Source: Sphingopyxis sp. (GTDB taxonomy: Bacteria; Pseudomonadota; Alphaproteobacteria; Sphingomonadales; Sphingomonadaceae). From it: 64,000 nt of DNA. Numbering within the stretch: position 1 is the stretch's first letter; every line of letters begins with the position of its first letter. The notes beneath the pieces were generated by a model. That model was not told where the DNA came from. It worked only from the letters and a program-made list of their open reading frames with translations, and did no database searches. Positions 25,128 to 34,605 of the stretch are shown here, piece after piece. Both the position numbers and the translations under genes were made by a program. The DNA lies in contig PNNB01000057.1 in the NCBI GenBank assembly GCA_013823985.1, forward strand, positions 40,837 through 104,836, written 5' to 3'.

Positions 25128-25997
25128 CTATTCCGCCGCGATCAGCGTCGAGGACCCCAGCGCCTGGTTTGCCAAAGCACGCACAAGATTTGCCACCAAC
25201 AGCGAAATGGAGCCCACCAAGTGAGTCGGTTCGCGCAAGTTCGAATCGAGATAGAGTGAACGATCCACTTCCAGTTGCAGCGCATGAATATTGGATCGTG
25301 GTCGCGCATGATGGCGCAGAATATGCTCGCCTGAATAGGGGTGGTTGAGTGCTGCACGATAACCGGACAACCGGATTTGCTCGACCAAGAGCTCGGAAAA
25401 GGGTGACGCGCAACTTTGGCCGAAACGGTCCCCAACAACGAATTGTGGTGGAGTACCACTCTGCGCCTGCCGGATCGGCGGCATGCTGTGCAGGTCCAGC
25501 AGAATGGCAACACCGAACTTTGCGCGAATCTGCTTCAAAAGACCTGCAATTTCCTCGTGATAGGGCCGATGGTAACTTTCAATGCGTGCGTTAATGTCGT
25601 CCATCTCAAACTGACATTTCCAAATATCGCCATCGCCAGCCAATCGGCGCGGCACAAGTCCGAGACCGCCCCGCTGCTTCAAGCCAGGCGCCGGATAGTC
25701 CGCAGCCTTGGCATTGCGGACCATTTCGACGTCGAGATCCTGCTCGTCCCGGTTGAGGTCAATCCATGCCCTCGCCTTATGCGCCACAATCGCGGGAGCA
25801 CCGCTCCCGACAGACGCGCGCAGCAGCAAATCGGCATAGCGATCTTCAAGCCGTATCAAGGATTCGCGGGGCAGCCGAAGCGCCTGGAACACAATTTCCG
25901 GATAATCCCGGCCCGCATGTGGGACGGAAAGAAGAACAGGAACGGACATTTGCTGCCGACCGTAAACGGTAAATCCGTCCTTCTCAGTCATGGTCAT
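25128..25997 (-). CDS. N-formylglutamate amidohydrolase family protein
   Basis: 289 residues of the HutG/FGase family, which hydrolyses N-formylglutamate (last step of one histidine-degradation route) or related formyl amides. Zinc-site motifs are SVPHAGRDYP near 25-34, DLHSMPP mid-protein and NHPYSGEHI. No hut genes are nearby, so the substrate may differ. The start at 25997 follows AGGA; the open frame continues upstream antisense to cpdR, and that part is not coding. Lies head-to-head with cpdR. Confidence 0.85.
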   Translation of the reverse strand: MTMTEKDGFTVYGRQQMSVPVLLSVPHAGRDYPEIVFQALRLPRESLIRLEDRYADLLLRASVGSGAPAIVAHKARAWIDLNRDEQDLDVEMVRNAKAADYPAPGLKQRGGLGLVPRRLAGDGDIWKCQFEMDDINARIESYHRPYHEEIAGLLKQIRAKFGVAILLDLHSMPPIRQAQSGTPPQFVVGDRFGQSCASPFSELLVEQIRLSGYRAALNHPYSGEHILRHHARPRSNIHALQLEVDRSLYLDSNLREPTHLVGSISLLVANLVRALANQALGSSTLIAAE

Positions 25998-26132
25998 TAC
26001 GTATCGTCCTGCTACCTTATCGGTGTCTTGGCACATTTTAGCGATTTTGGTGTAAAAAATTAAAACTCTGCGATTATTGCACGGCGATGTGGTGCGCAGG
26101 TGATTCCGCACAAAAAGGAAAAAGGACGTTCG

Positions 26133-26510
26133 ATGACCCGTATCTTGCTTGCAGAAGATGAACAGGCAATGCGCGAATATCTGGCGCGGGCTTTGGAGCG
26201 GTCCGGATATGAGGTCGTTTCCGTCGACCGGGGCACCGAAGCTGTCCCTCTTCTGGAAAACGAGCATTTCGACCTGTTGCTGACAGACATCGTGATGCCG
26301 GAGATGGACGGAATTGAGCTTGCACGCCATTGCAGCAAGGTATCCCCGCAGACCGAAGTCATGTTTATCACAGGATTTTCGGGCGTTGCATTGCGGGCGG
26401 GTGAGACCATGCCGAATGCCAAAATATTGTCCAAACCCTTCCATCTGAAGGATCTGGTCCTTGAGGTTGAACGCCTCTTCGCCAAGGAAAGCTTCGGCGA
26501 GCTTAAATAG
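26133..26510 (+). CDS. cpdR: single-domain response regulator CpdR
   Basis: A stand-alone receiver of 125 residues. The acidic pair is in LLAEDE (5-10), the phospho-acceptor is Asp52 (LLLTDIVMPEMDG) and the conserved Lys lies in LSKPFHLKDLV. The LLLTDIVMPEMDG and SKPFHLKDL stretches are characteristic of CpdR. In Caulobacter, unphosphorylated CpdR primes ClpXP to degrade CtrA and other factors, so this is functionally linked to the ctrA gene at 4471. ATG 26133 follows AAAGGACG. A GATTC (GANTC) site lies at 26103. The tRNA-Val gene follows. Confidence 0.9.
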   Translation: MTRILLAEDEQAMREYLARALERSGYEVVSVDRGTEAVPLLENEHFDLLLTDIVMPEMDGIELARHCSKVSPQTEVMFITGFSGVALRAGETMPNAKILSKPFHLKDLVLEVERLFAKESFGELK

Positions 26511-26553
26511 GCTTGAATGATGCGGCAAGCCCCGCTAGAGGCTGCCGCAGCGT

Positions 26554-26628
26554 GGGCGTATAGCTCAGTGGTAGAGCACTGTGTTGACATCGCAGGGGTC
26601 GCAAGTTCAATCCTTGCTACGCCCACCA
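26554..26628 (+). tRNA. tRNA-Val (GAC)
   Basis: A complete cloverleaf. Acceptor GGGCGTA pairs with TACGCCC, the D-arm reads GCTCAGTGGTAGAGC, the anticodon stem CTGTG/CGCAG encloses loop TTGACAT with anticodon GAC at 26586-26588, and the T-arm has GTTCAATCC. CCA is encoded (26626-26628). It decodes GUC/GUU. No integrase or att duplication is seen beside it. Confidence 0.97.
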
Positions 26629-26643
26629 TTTTCCCCCTTCATG

Positions 26644-27717
26644 TCAACTTTTACTAGGTGCGCGCCCGAACCAGCGTTTGAATGCACGCGTAAACGCCGA
26701 CAGTTCGCTGTAACCGAGCAGCAAAGCGATTTCGCTAAGTGTGCGCCTGTCTTCCAGAAAATAGAGTTTGCACAAATCCTGTCGCACCAGATCGACGAGT
26801 TCGCGGAACGGATAATTTTCCTCGACCAATTTGCGGCGCAGAGTGCGTTCGCTCATTCCGAAGGATTTGGCCATCCGGTCCAGCGTAGGGGGTGATTTGT
26901 CTATTTCGTTGGAGAGATAAAAATAGCTGTAGGCAAGATGCTCCCGCCCTTCGGCCATCCAGTTGGCGGGCTGCTGGTACCGCTTGATCGCGGCATCGAA
27001 CAGGCGCGGATTTGCGTGGGGTGACGGACGAAACAATTGACGGGCCGCAATCTCCATACGGGTGGTTGGCTTCGAAAATTCGACGGCACAGCCAAAGGCG
27101 TCCTCATATTTCGATACGTCGAAGCGGGGCTTGTGTTGAAAATGTAATGCGCGCAGCAAGGGGCGCTCACCCAGTATCTGCCGCGACAATCGGGCATAGG
27201 TCGCGACCGAGAATTCGATGAAGGGGGCGTAGGGAACAACGAAGTCGGGATGGCATTCCCAAAGCAGATAGGGTGGCTTGCCGGCCGGTTCGAAAGTCGT
27301 GCGAAACATATTCTGCCGCAAGATCTGAATCCCGACATTTGCCTCAATCACCGAAGCGAGATTTGCTTCGAGCCGGGTCGCGTAACCGAGATCGGAAAAA
27401 TTCTGCATAGCCGCTTTGGCGCCAAGCCGCACATGGATCGAGGGATCCTTGAAATATTGCTCCAGCACGCTGAAAAAGCGCAATGCCAGAGGTGCCGACA
27501 GGCGGCTAAGCGGATTGCGCAACCGGGCCTCGTCAATCCCGACTGCGGCGAGCAACGCGCGTTTATCGCCCCCTTCCTCAACAGCCGCCCGCAATATGCG
27601 CACCAGCAAATTTGCAGAGATCGTGTCGGGCGCCAACGCCCGGCCATCTTGCGACAAAGTTTTTACCCAGCTGTATATGCGCCCACTCCTGCATGCCGTA
27701 GCGGAAGGATTGAACAT
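26644..27717 (-). CDS. AraC-family transcriptional regulator (Arabinose_bd / OruR type)
   Basis: 357 residues. The N-terminal ligand-binding half is of the Arabinose_bd type (LLRRILRAAVEEGG-like start, FGSK-free, with FRTTFEPAG). The C-terminal double HTH is at about 255-350, reading RMAKSFGMSERTLRRKL and LSEIALLLGYSELSAFTRAFKRWFG. Members control catabolic genes. It is divergent from a thioesterase gene 71 bases away, a possible target. ATG 27717 is used; TTG 27726 is also in frame. It ends 15 bases from tRNA-Val. Confidence 0.88.
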   Translation of the reverse strand: MFNPSATACRSGRIYSWVKTLSQDGRALAPDTISANLLVRILRAAVEEGGDKRALLAAVGIDEARLRNPLSRLSAPLALRFFSVLEQYFKDPSIHVRLGAKAAMQNFSDLGYATRLEANLASVIEANVGIQILRQNMFRTTFEPAGKPPYLLWECHPDFVVPYAPFIEFSVATYARLSRQILGERPLLRALHFQHKPRFDVSKYEDAFGCAVEFSKPTTRMEIAARQLFRPSPHANPRLFDAAIKRYQQPANWMAEGREHLAYSYFYLSNEIDKSPPTLDRMAKSFGMSERTLRRKLVEENYPFRELVDLVRQDLCKLYFLEDRRTLSEIALLLGYSELSAFTRAFKRWFGRAPSKS

Positions 27718-27788
27718 GCCCCGCAAGCGAAGGCAAGCCTGATTTTGGAAGGCTTGCGAGGGAAAATATCTGTCGCTAAGCCCGTTTT

Positions 27789-28562
27789 ATGAACCTAGCT
27801 GCCATATTGGAAAAATTCCAACCCGACGCATCGACCCACAGCATCTCGATTCCCCCCAGCTGGCACCAAGGGCGGACATCTTATGGCGGGTTAAGCTCTG
27901 CCCTCGCCTATCAGGCGGCGAAAATGTCTGCGGACGATCTGCCACCGCTGCAATCCGCGCAAATTGCGTTTGTGGGCCCATTGGCTGGCGAAGTCGAAGT
28001 CACCGCGACGGTGTTGCGCAGGGGTAAAAACACAGCTTTCGTGAAATCGGAAATCAGCAGCGCAGATGGTATCGGTCTGTCCTGCACCTTTATCTTCATG
28101 AACCGGCGCGCGAGCCATCTGGATTATGAACAATTGCCACGTCCCGACTTTCCTCCAATTCCGGCGGAAGAAAATGTTCGCAGCGGTCCGCCCGAATTTT
28201 TCACCGGGCATATGCAATATCCGGACAAAAGGCTGGAACTCGGGATGGCTACAAACCGTCTCGCCAGCTGGCACCGTTTTGCGGAACATGACGGACTGGA
28301 CCATGTTGCCGAACTTTTGTGCATCGGCGATGCGCTGCCACCGTCTGCCATGGGTCTAATGACGGAAAAAGGCATGGTGAGCTCCATGAATTGGCAGATC
28401 AACATGCTCACAGACACGCCAACCACCAAAGACGGGTGGTGGTTTCTCGAAAGCGAAACCCATCAGGCGGCCAATGGTGCGAGCAGTCAGTATATGACTG
28501 CCTGGAACAGCGATGGCCAGCCGATGCTGACGGGAATGCAGTCGGTCGCGATCTTCGTCTAG
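27789..28562 (+). CDS. acyl-CoA thioesterase family protein (double hotdog, TesB-like)
   Basis: 257 residues built as two hotdog halves. The first half has HQGRTSYGGLSSALAYQA and the second ends with the TesB-like LESETHQAANGASSQYMTAWNSDGQ stretch, in which Asp/Gln/Thr residues of TesB-type active sites are expected. It probably cleaves acyl-CoA of unknown chain length. It is divergent from the AraC regulator, and its TAG overlaps the stop of cfa on the other strand through a shared CTAG. Confidence 0.82.
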   Translation: MNLAAILEKFQPDASTHSISIPPSWHQGRTSYGGLSSALAYQAAKMSADDLPPLQSAQIAFVGPLAGEVEVTATVLRRGKNTAFVKSEISSADGIGLSCTFIFMNRRASHLDYEQLPRPDFPPIPAEENVRSGPPEFFTGHMQYPDKRLELGMATNRLASWHRFAEHDGLDHVAELLCIGDALPPSAMGLMTEKGMVSSMNWQINMLTDTPTTKDGWWFLESETHQAANGASSQYMTAWNSDGQPMLTGMQSVAIFV

Positions 28563-29800
28563 CGCGCGAGCAATTCCCGTTCCGCCTGCGCCATATAGTC
28601 GCGCGTGATGGGCAGGCTGCGGCGGTTGCGGACATATTGGATCTGGTAGTTGCACATACCGCCGGACTCGAACGCCGCAGTCGCGCCGGCCAGATAGAAA
28701 ATCCACATCCGGAAAAAGCGTTCGCCATATTGCGCCACAATCGCCTCACGGTGCGCGCACACCCGCGCATACCATTCGCGTAATGTCAGGGCGTAATGGA
28801 GCCGAAGAATCTCGATATCGCTGTGGATGAGCTTCACCTGCTCGCTGGCTGCCAATGTTTCGGACAAGGCGGGGATATAGCCCCCTGGAAAGATATATTT
28901 CCGGGTAAAGGCATCGGTCGCCCCGGGTTTGCCCATCCGCCCGATGGTGTGGAGCAGCATTACCCCGTCATCTTTCAAAAGATTGGCGCAGGCTCGAAAG
29001 AAGGTATCGAACTGGGGCACGCCGACATGTTCGAACATCCCGACGGAGACGATCCGGTCAAAATAACCCGGCGCGCGTTTGGCGAGGACACGATAGTCGA
29101 GCAACTCGAACCGGACCTTGTCGGACACTCCCGCGGCCTCCGCCCTTTCGCGGGCGAGTTTCAGTTGTTCCTCACTCAGCGTAATGCCGAGTACTTCGAC
29201 ACCGGCAACGCGGTTGAGATACAGTGCGGTCCCACCCCAGCCGCATCCGATATCGAGTACTTTCTGCCCCGGCTGTAATGCGAGCTTTGCCGCTATATGC
29301 GCCTTTTTGGCGAGTTGCGCACGCTCAAGGCTATCGTCCGCCTCAGACCAATAAGCGCAGCTATATTGCATGTCCTCATCAAGCCACAGGCGGTAAAAAT
29401 CGTTGGATACATCATAATGATGCGCGACATTGGACCGTGAATTCGCCAGCGAGTTGAGCTGCATGAAAGGACGCGCTAGAAATCGAAGCCATTTGCGGAA
29501 CGGTTTGGGGTCCCCAATTTCCCCGCCATTTTCCCATGGATTATTCCGCCGGATGATTTCAATGAAGCCCATGATGTCGTCATTGTCGACGCTCACGTCG
29601 CCATTCATATAGGCTTCGCCCATGCCAAGCCGCGGGTTAAGGAGGATGCGCGAAATCGCGGAGGAGGACTGGATCCGCATCGTGACATCGGGCCAGCCCG
29701 ATTGCCGTTCGCCATAATGGCTAGTTTCGCCGCTTTGGGACAGGACTGTCAAACTACCTTGTTTAATCTTGCCACGCAAAATGCGGTCGAGCATCGACAT
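28559..29800 (-). CDS. cfa: cyclopropane-fatty-acyl-phospholipid synthase family methyltransferase
   Basis: 413 residues. A SAM-dependent methyltransferase with motif I VLDIGCGWGGTALYL, the upstream HHYDVSNDFYRLWLDEDMQYSCAYW segment diagnostic of CFA synthases, and the LLHTIGRMGKPGATDAF and FPGGYIPALSE stretches. It adds a methylene bridge to unsaturated acyl chains of membrane phospholipids, usually in stationary phase or acid stress. Ribosome site AGGGAG. No regulator is adjacent. Convergent with the thioesterase (4-base overlap). Confidence 0.93.
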   Translation of the reverse strand: MSMLDRILRGKIKQGSLTVLSQSGETSHYGERQSGWPDVTMRIQSSSAISRILLNPRLGMGEAYMNGDVSVDNDDIMGFIEIIRRNNPWENGGEIGDPKPFRKWLRFLARPFMQLNSLANSRSNVAHHYDVSNDFYRLWLDEDMQYSCAYWSEADDSLERAQLAKKAHIAAKLALQPGQKVLDIGCGWGGTALYLNRVAGVEVLGITLSEEQLKLARERAEAAGVSDKVRFELLDYRVLAKRAPGYFDRIVSVGMFEHVGVPQFDTFFRACANLLKDDGVMLLHTIGRMGKPGATDAFTRKYIFPGGYIPALSETLAASEQVKLIHSDIEILRLHYALTLREWYARVCAHREAIVAQYGERFFRMWIFYLAGATAAFESGGMCNYQIQYVRNRRSLPITRDYMAQAERELLAR

Positions 29801-29895
29801 AGTGCAACTCCCTATGGTCTAGTTGCCCCCATTTTCGTTTGGACTAGGTTTATTGTTACGGATGCTTTTTTCAACAGTCCGTTATTGCGCGTTGC

Positions 29896-30864
29896 TTATC
29901 CGTCGACAGACTTGGCATTTTGCCCACGCGCGAACCGCAAGGCGAAGAAAACCAAACCAATAACGACAAAGGAGTCAACAAAGGTCGTGTAGAAGAGCCA
30001 ACTGTCGGTTGTCAGGAGCTTGGCCGCAGCATAGTTCAACCCGGCCATGATAACCCCGATGCTGCCCATTGCAATGGCAAACCGTCCGGGGTTCAAATCG
30101 GAATAAGGCATATAGCGGGCGAGACCCTTACCGATATAGGGACCGCCTCGTAGCCCATCAATGAGGAAAATGCTTGCCGCAATCAGCCCGGTGATCGTTC
30201 CCCGCAGCTTAATCCATTCATCGTCATTCAACCACAGCGCTAGACCCGCCGAGATGCACAGCATGGCGATCCCAAACAGCGCAAGCCCGCCGGTCACATC
30301 AATCTTCGTGATCCGCTGGAATACTATCAGTCCAAATCCCACGACCACGCCAACTAAAGCCGCCGTTTGCAGATCGGTCATTTTGGCGATGACGTAGAAT
30401 AACAGGCCCGTGACGACGTCAACGGCAAACGGCAAGCGGTTTTCCTTGGCAAATACGCCGCCATTCATCGGTGCGTCTGAGGTGCCCTGCGCCATTTTCA
30501 AACTGGCCGACAGGCTGTCATTCTCGGTCGCTGCTTCGCGGTATTTTTCCGGATAGGCCGGGACTTTCCCCGGATGGCTTTCGTAAATCGTCCGGCCATC
30601 CAGCCGCGCGATAATGCCCGTGGTCCATATCCCGATATAGCCGAACTCCACCTCGACATTCCGTCCATCGGGCAAGGATGCGTTGAGCAAATGGTTGCGC
30701 ACAGCGTCGGGTCCGAACACAGGCGTCCGGTCCGTAGCCCGTTCAACCCCGAGCATCAAAAGCGACGAATGCAGCCCGTCCCCTTTTGCACGACTGACGA
30801 CCGAAAAATTTATGCCATCAACGTTGAAACGCCGCGTCGGATATCGCCACCAGGTAAAGCTCAT
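29896..30864 (-). CDS. YciB/IspA-like membrane protein with N-terminal soluble extension
   Basis: 322 residues. The first ~150 residues are soluble, with beta-rich stretches (INFSVVSRAKGDG, VEVEFGYIGIW, ARLDGRTIYESHPG). From about residue 155 there are roughly five membrane helices matching the inner-membrane septation protein YciB (LPFAVDVVTGLLFYVIAKM start, later DDEWIKLRGTI and LTTDSWLFYTTFVDSF). The extension is not part of ordinary YciB (~180 residues). ATG 30864 is chosen; rlmN ends 4 bases upstream, so the two are co-transcribed. A role in cell-envelope assembly is inferred from YciB. Confidence 0.72.
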   Translation of the reverse strand: MSFTWWRYPTRRFNVDGINFSVVSRAKGDGLHSSLLMLGVERATDRTPVFGPDAVRNHLLNASLPDGRNVEVEFGYIGIWTTGIIARLDGRTIYESHPGKVPAYPEKYREAATENDSLSASLKMAQGTSDAPMNGGVFAKENRLPFAVDVVTGLLFYVIAKMTDLQTAALVGVVVGFGLIVFQRITKIDVTGGLALFGIAMLCISAGLALWLNDDEWIKLRGTITGLIAASIFLIDGLRGGPYIGKGLARYMPYSDLNPGRFAIAMGSIGVIMAGLNYAAAKLLTTDSWLFYTTFVDSFVVIGLVFFALRFARGQNAKSVDG

Positions 30865-30868
30865 AAGC

Positions 30869-32110
30869 TCAGCCGAGCGCTGCCTGCTTCTCTTCGGCCA
30901 GCCGGTCGAGTTCGGCACGGCTCTTCTTTTCGCTCGACGATTTCAGTTGGCCGCAGGCCGCCATGATGTCGCGGCCCCGCGGCGTGCGGATCGGCGCGCT
31001 AATTCCGGATTCAAATATGATGCTGGAAAAACGCTTGATGCGTTCGGGGTCGGAACATTCGTAAATGGCACCGGGCCAAGGATTGAACGGGATAAGATTC
31101 ACCTTTGCCGGCAATTTATACTGCCGGATCAGATTGACCAGTTCGCGCGCATCTTCATCGCTGTCATTCTTGTCCTTGAGCATCACATATTCAAATGTGA
31201 TCCGCCGGGCATTGCTGACCCCAGGATATTCCGCACAGGCCCGCAGCAGTTCGTCGAGACCATATTTGCGGTTGATGGGGACGATCTCGTCCCGGATTTC
31301 CTTTGTCACTGCGTGCAGAGACACTGCCAGATTGACGTTTATTTCGTCCCCGGCACGGGCCATCATCGGCACGACCCCGCTGGTCGACAGGGTAATACGC
31401 CGCCGCGACAAACCCAAACCGTCGCCATGCATCACGATTTTCATCGCATCGCGGACATTGTCGAAATTATAAAGTGGCTCGCCCATGCCCATCAGCACGA
31501 TGTTCGTCAGCATGCGGCCGTCGGCGGTATAGTGGCCGACATCGTCATCTTCATCATCTTGGTCGGCGGCGCTCGCCATATTGCCCTTTGGCCATTCGCC
31601 GAGCGCGTCACGCGCAAGCATCACCTGCCCCACAATCTCGCCCGGCGTCAGATTGCGCACCAGACGCATCGTACCGGTATGGCAAAAGCGGCAGTTAAGC
31701 GTGCAGCCGACCTGGCTTGAAATGCACAAGGTTCCCCGATCTGCGTCGGGTATGAACACCATTTCGTAATCTTGCGCGTCGTCGGTGCGCAAAAGCCACT
31801 TGCGGGTGCCATCGGAAGACACCTGCGCCTCTACCACTTCCGGCCGACCGATGACAAAGCGGTCCGCGAGCCACGGGCGCATCGTTTTGGCAATATCGGT
31901 CATGGCCTCGAACGACGTCACACCACGATGATAGATCCAGTGAAAAACCTGTTTGGACCGCAGCTTTGCAGCCTTTTCATCCAGTTGCGATTCTTCAAAT
32001 AATTGCCGGATTTGCAAATGGCTCAGGCCCATCAGGTCGATACGACCATCGGCACGCGGGGTGATGGCGCGCGGGGTTACTACGGGATCGATATGGCCGG
32101 GAATCTGCAT
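30869..32110 (-). CDS. rlmN: 23S rRNA A2503 / tRNA A37 C2-methyltransferase RlmN
   Basis: A radical-SAM enzyme of 413 residues. The iron-sulfur motif CTLNCRFC is at 136-143. [10 protein letters not shown] and a C-terminal IMAACGQL follow, where the Cys is the methyl-carrying catalytic residue. An acidic insert ([16 protein letters not shown]) lies between the cluster and GMGEPL. The start at 32110 (MQIPGHID) is the usual start in sphingomonads. Methylation at A2503 tunes translation fidelity. The YciB-like gene follows on the same transcript. Confidence 0.95.
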   Translation of the reverse strand: MQIPGHIDPVVTPRAITPRADGRIDLMGLSHLQIRQLFEESQLDEKAAKLRSKQVFHWIYHRGVTSFEAMTDIAKTMRPWLADRFVIGRPEVVEAQVSSDGTRKWLLRTDDAQDYEMVFIPDADRGTLCISSQVGCTLNCRFCHTGTMRLVRNLTPGEIVGQVMLARDALGEWPKGNMASAADQDDEDDDVGHYTADGRMLTNIVLMGMGEPLYNFDNVRDAMKIVMHGDGLGLSRRRITLSTSGVVPMMARAGDEINVNLAVSLHAVTKEIRDEIVPINRKYGLDELLRACAEYPGVSNARRITFEYVMLKDKNDSDEDARELVNLIRQYKLPAKVNLIPFNPWPGAIYECSDPERIKRFSSIIFESGISAPIRTPRGRDIMAACGQLKSSSEKKSRAELDRLAEEKQAALG

Positions 32111-32163
32111 GATGGCCGGGCATATAGGTGGGATTGCGCGCAATTGCCAGCGCAGCCGCAGCA

Positions 32164-33186
32164 TCAATTGCGGACGATAGTGACCTTTGTGCCGGGCGCT
32201 TGGTCCGATACACTGACTTCCGCCTGCAACTGGGTTGCCAGAGCCTCTACAATCCCCGTGCCCAATCCAGGCTTTCGGTCCTCTTCGTCCTTGGGCATCC
32301 CGACCCCGTCATCAGTCACGGAAAGGGTCCATCCCGCACCCACCGATTTGTAATCGACAAGGATCGTACCCGTCTGGGTTCGGCCGGGAAAAGCATGCTT
32401 GAGGGCATTGATCACCAGTTCTGTCACGATCAGACCCAAACTGACCGAAGTATCGGGATCGACGATGCTTTCATCGACGGTTGTCGCGATCGACAGGCGC
32501 TGCGGGTCCCCAATCATCGATGCACCAATGCTCATGCAAAGATCGCGGAAATAGGTCGCGAGTGTCACATTCTCGACGGCTGTCGTGGAGAGATGTTTTT
32601 GGAGCATGGCAATGGACATGACGCGATTGTGGGCATCACGCAAATGGTCGCGGGTTTCGCTGGACTGCACCTTACGCGCGCTTTGCAGCAGGACGCTGGC
32701 AATGATTTGAAGGCTGTTGGCCACCCGATGCTGTATTTCGTGCAAGAGCAGCTGCTTCTCGCGCAGCAGGTCATCCTTGATTTTCTCCGCCAAACGCTGC
32801 GACGTGACATCGGTAATTGCCAGCACGACACGGATATGCTCGGCTTCAAAATAGTCCAGAGTATGCGCGTTGATCAGCAAACGCAGCGTGTCTTTACCCT
32901 TCCGGACCAAGTCCATTTCATAGATATCGATCGATGCATTTCCGGCGATTGTGGCGTTGATCAACGAATTGAGCTGGGGGACATTCCATTCACCATCGCC
33001 AAGATCAGCGAATTTTCGTCCTGCAACATCTGCGCGTTCCAGTCCGAATGCATCGCAAAAGGATTTACTGGCCGCAATGATGGTTAGATCATCGTTGAGT
33101 AAGACAAGCGGCGAAAAGGACGAGGATATCAACGCGATCGACATATTGTCGGCGTGTGAAGGCAGGCGTGTCACTGATTTTTCCAT
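32164..33186 (-). CDS. PAS-domain sensor histidine kinase of the HisKA_2/HWE type
   Basis: 340 residues, soluble. A PAS domain at about 18-130 ([21 protein letters not shown]), then the dimerisation box [19 protein letters not shown] near 148-166 with the phospho-His, and a C-terminal ATPase with [12 protein letters not shown] (N box) and VTDDGVGMP (G1). This class often feeds the general stress response (PhyR-EcfG) or light and redox responses. No response regulator is adjacent, so the partner is unknown. It lies 53 bases upstream of rlmN. The 147 bases upstream of it hold no gene. Confidence 0.9.
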   Translation of the reverse strand: MEKSVTRLPSHADNMSIALISSSFSPLVLLNDDLTIIAASKSFCDAFGLERADVAGRKFADLGDGEWNVPQLNSLINATIAGNASIDIYEMDLVRKGKDTLRLLINAHTLDYFEAEHIRVVLAITDVTSQRLAEKIKDDLLREKQLLLHEIQHRVANSLQIIASVLLQSARKVQSSETRDHLRDAHNRVMSIAMLQKHLSTTAVENVTLATYFRDLCMSIGASMIGDPQRLSIATTVDESIVDPDTSVSLGLIVTELVINALKHAFPGRTQTGTILVDYKSVGAGWTLSVTDDGVGMPKDEEDRKPGLGTGIVEALATQLQAEVSVSDQAPGTKVTIVRN

Positions 33187-33333
33187 GGCACAAAGCCGTC
33201 ATGAACTGGAAACCCGCAAATTGCTTGTTTTAGCCAGGCGTATCGTTTTGCAGCTCGAAATCATTGCGGAACATCGGCACTCTATCAGACTTGTAGAATG
33301 CACGTGAATCAATTCGGCTATTGTTCGAGAAGA

Positions 33334-33822
33334 CTAGCGCGTTGGCACGCATCCGATTGCCGCTGCATCAATGGCACTGGGTGCACCGCGCAGCGAATAG
33401 GCATCCACGATGGAACGGCCATCACGGCCAATCGATTCCACGCTCAAGGACGTTGCGGAGCGCATGGCGGCAATAATAGCCAGATCCATCCTCCGGTCCG
33501 TCGCCCAACCGGCGCTTCCCTCGGCCCGCAAGCGGAAGCGACGGCCGCCTGCGCTAAGAGTGATGCCGCTGTTCGTTGAGCGTTCCCGGGACAGACGGAC
33601 ATAAATCTGGTGCGTCACCTTCCGGTTTGGCCAGAAACCGATCGACAGGTACGCCTTGGCCGTTGGCTTCCCCGAGGTTTCCTCAGGCGCTGAGATGGCA
33701 TAACAGCGCGGCGGGGTTGCATCGCGGAACGCAGCCCATCCATAATAAACGCCCAAGCGGTCTTTGGCGGCAAGCGGCGCGGCAAGCGCAGCGACGCCCA
33801 GTAACCAAACGCCAAATCTCAC
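33334..33822 (-). CDS. exported hypothetical protein, IalB-like
   Basis: 162 residues. Signal peptide 1-19 (LLGVAALAAPLAAK). The mature part has two cysteines (PPRCYAIS and the final IGCVPTR), probably joined by a disulfide, and beta-rich segments such as AYLSIGFWP, QIYVRLSRER and ITLSAGGRRFRL. This recalls the invasion-associated locus B family, whose general function in non-pathogens is unknown. Its ATG overlaps the stop of the upstream histidine phosphatase by 4 bases, so the two are translationally coupled. Confidence 0.7.
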   Translation of the reverse strand: MRFGVWLLGVAALAAPLAAKDRLGVYYGWAAFRDATPPRCYAISAPEETSGKPTAKAYLSIGFWPNRKVTHQIYVRLSRERSTNSGITLSAGGRRFRLRAEGSAGWATDRRMDLAIIAAMRSATSLSVESIGRDGRSIVDAYSLRGAPSAIDAAAIGCVPTR

Positions 33823-34463
33823 GCCCGTTCCCCTGAACCTTCGCCGTCAATTACAAGATGTTCGACCCCGTCGCGGATCATGACCATGCTGCCCTGCGCC
33901 AAACTAGACGCAATCGGCGCATCGAAACCGTCCAGCGATGGCTGACCCAGCATAAGCCCCCGCAAAACACGGGCCGTCATGCCGTGACATATGACAAGCA
34001 GGTCCTGCTCGAAACGTTGCTCCGCAATCCAGTGAGAGAGCCTGCGCGCCACACCGTCATACCATTCCCCGCCTTCGGGCCGGACGGAGAAAAGCCGGTG
34101 CTCCATATTGACGATGGGACCGATTTCCGCAGCAATGTCGGAATATGTCCGGCTCGACCATGTGCCCACATCGATTTCCAGCAGGCGGTCATCGCGGCAT
34201 GTCTGGTGCCAGTCGGCATCGATCTCTTCCGCAATCAACGCCAATGTCTGTAACGCACGTCCGGCGGTCGAGGACCAGAGCTGTGGCCTCGGGTCGTCGC
34301 CCAGATAGTTGTGGAGCGCCCGCCCCATCAGCCGCGCCTGCACGCAGCCATCCCAGGTTAGCGGAGTATGCAGCTCCGCCTGCCCCTGCATACGTGCGAT
34401 TTTGTTGAACACAGTTTCACCGTGACGTGCGATGAAAACCCTTTTTCCCCCGGTCGAAATCAT
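33819..34463 (-). CDS. histidine phosphatase family protein (phosphoglycerate mutase-like)
   Basis: 214 residues. The catalytic RHG motif is FIARHGETVFN at about 9-19, with the second active-site His in VICHGMTARVLRG. Intermediate motifs STAGRALQTL and LLEIDVGTW are present. Substrates range from phospho-sugars to alpha-ribazole phosphate; the sequence does not decide. ATG 34463 is preferred (MISTGGKRVFIARHG). It is divergent from dnaN across 142 bases. Confidence 0.88.
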   Translation of the reverse strand: MISTGGKRVFIARHGETVFNKIARMQGQAELHTPLTWDGCVQARLMGRALHNYLGDDPRPQLWSSTAGRALQTLALIAEEIDADWHQTCRDDRLLEIDVGTWSSRTYSDIAAEIGPIVNMEHRLFSVRPEGGEWYDGVARRLSHWIAEQRFEQDLLVICHGMTARVLRGLMLGQPSLDGFDAPIASSLAQGSMVMIRDGVEHLVIDGEGSGERA

Positions 34464-34517
34464 GGCCGCGCTTATTCCACAGCTTATTGCACATGGCAAA
34501 AGCTATCGACTTGCCCT

Positions 34518-34526
34518 TGTGGACAA
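34518..34526 (-). promoter_or_regulatory. DnaA-box-like 9-mer upstream of dnaN
   Basis: The minus strand reads TTGTCCACA, one mismatch from the TTATCCACA consensus, 80 bases before dnaN. A single box is weak evidence. There is no cluster, AT-rich unwinding region or dnaA gene to suggest an origin here. Confidence 0.3.
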
Positions 34527-34605
34527 AGCGGTTAAGGAAGATTCGCCGAAAGAATAGCGCTTTCCGGCGGATTTACGGGCAGGCAGCCCGATTAGGGGAA
34601 TTGGA

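Noticed and set aside
26554..26628. tRNA-Val as an integration site for a mobile element
   Set aside because: No integrase, no duplicated tRNA end and ordinary chromosomal genes on both sides.
34464..34605. Replication origin near dnaN
   Set aside because: Only one DnaA-box-like 9-mer, no AT-rich unwinding region, no dnaA, parAB or gidA nearby.
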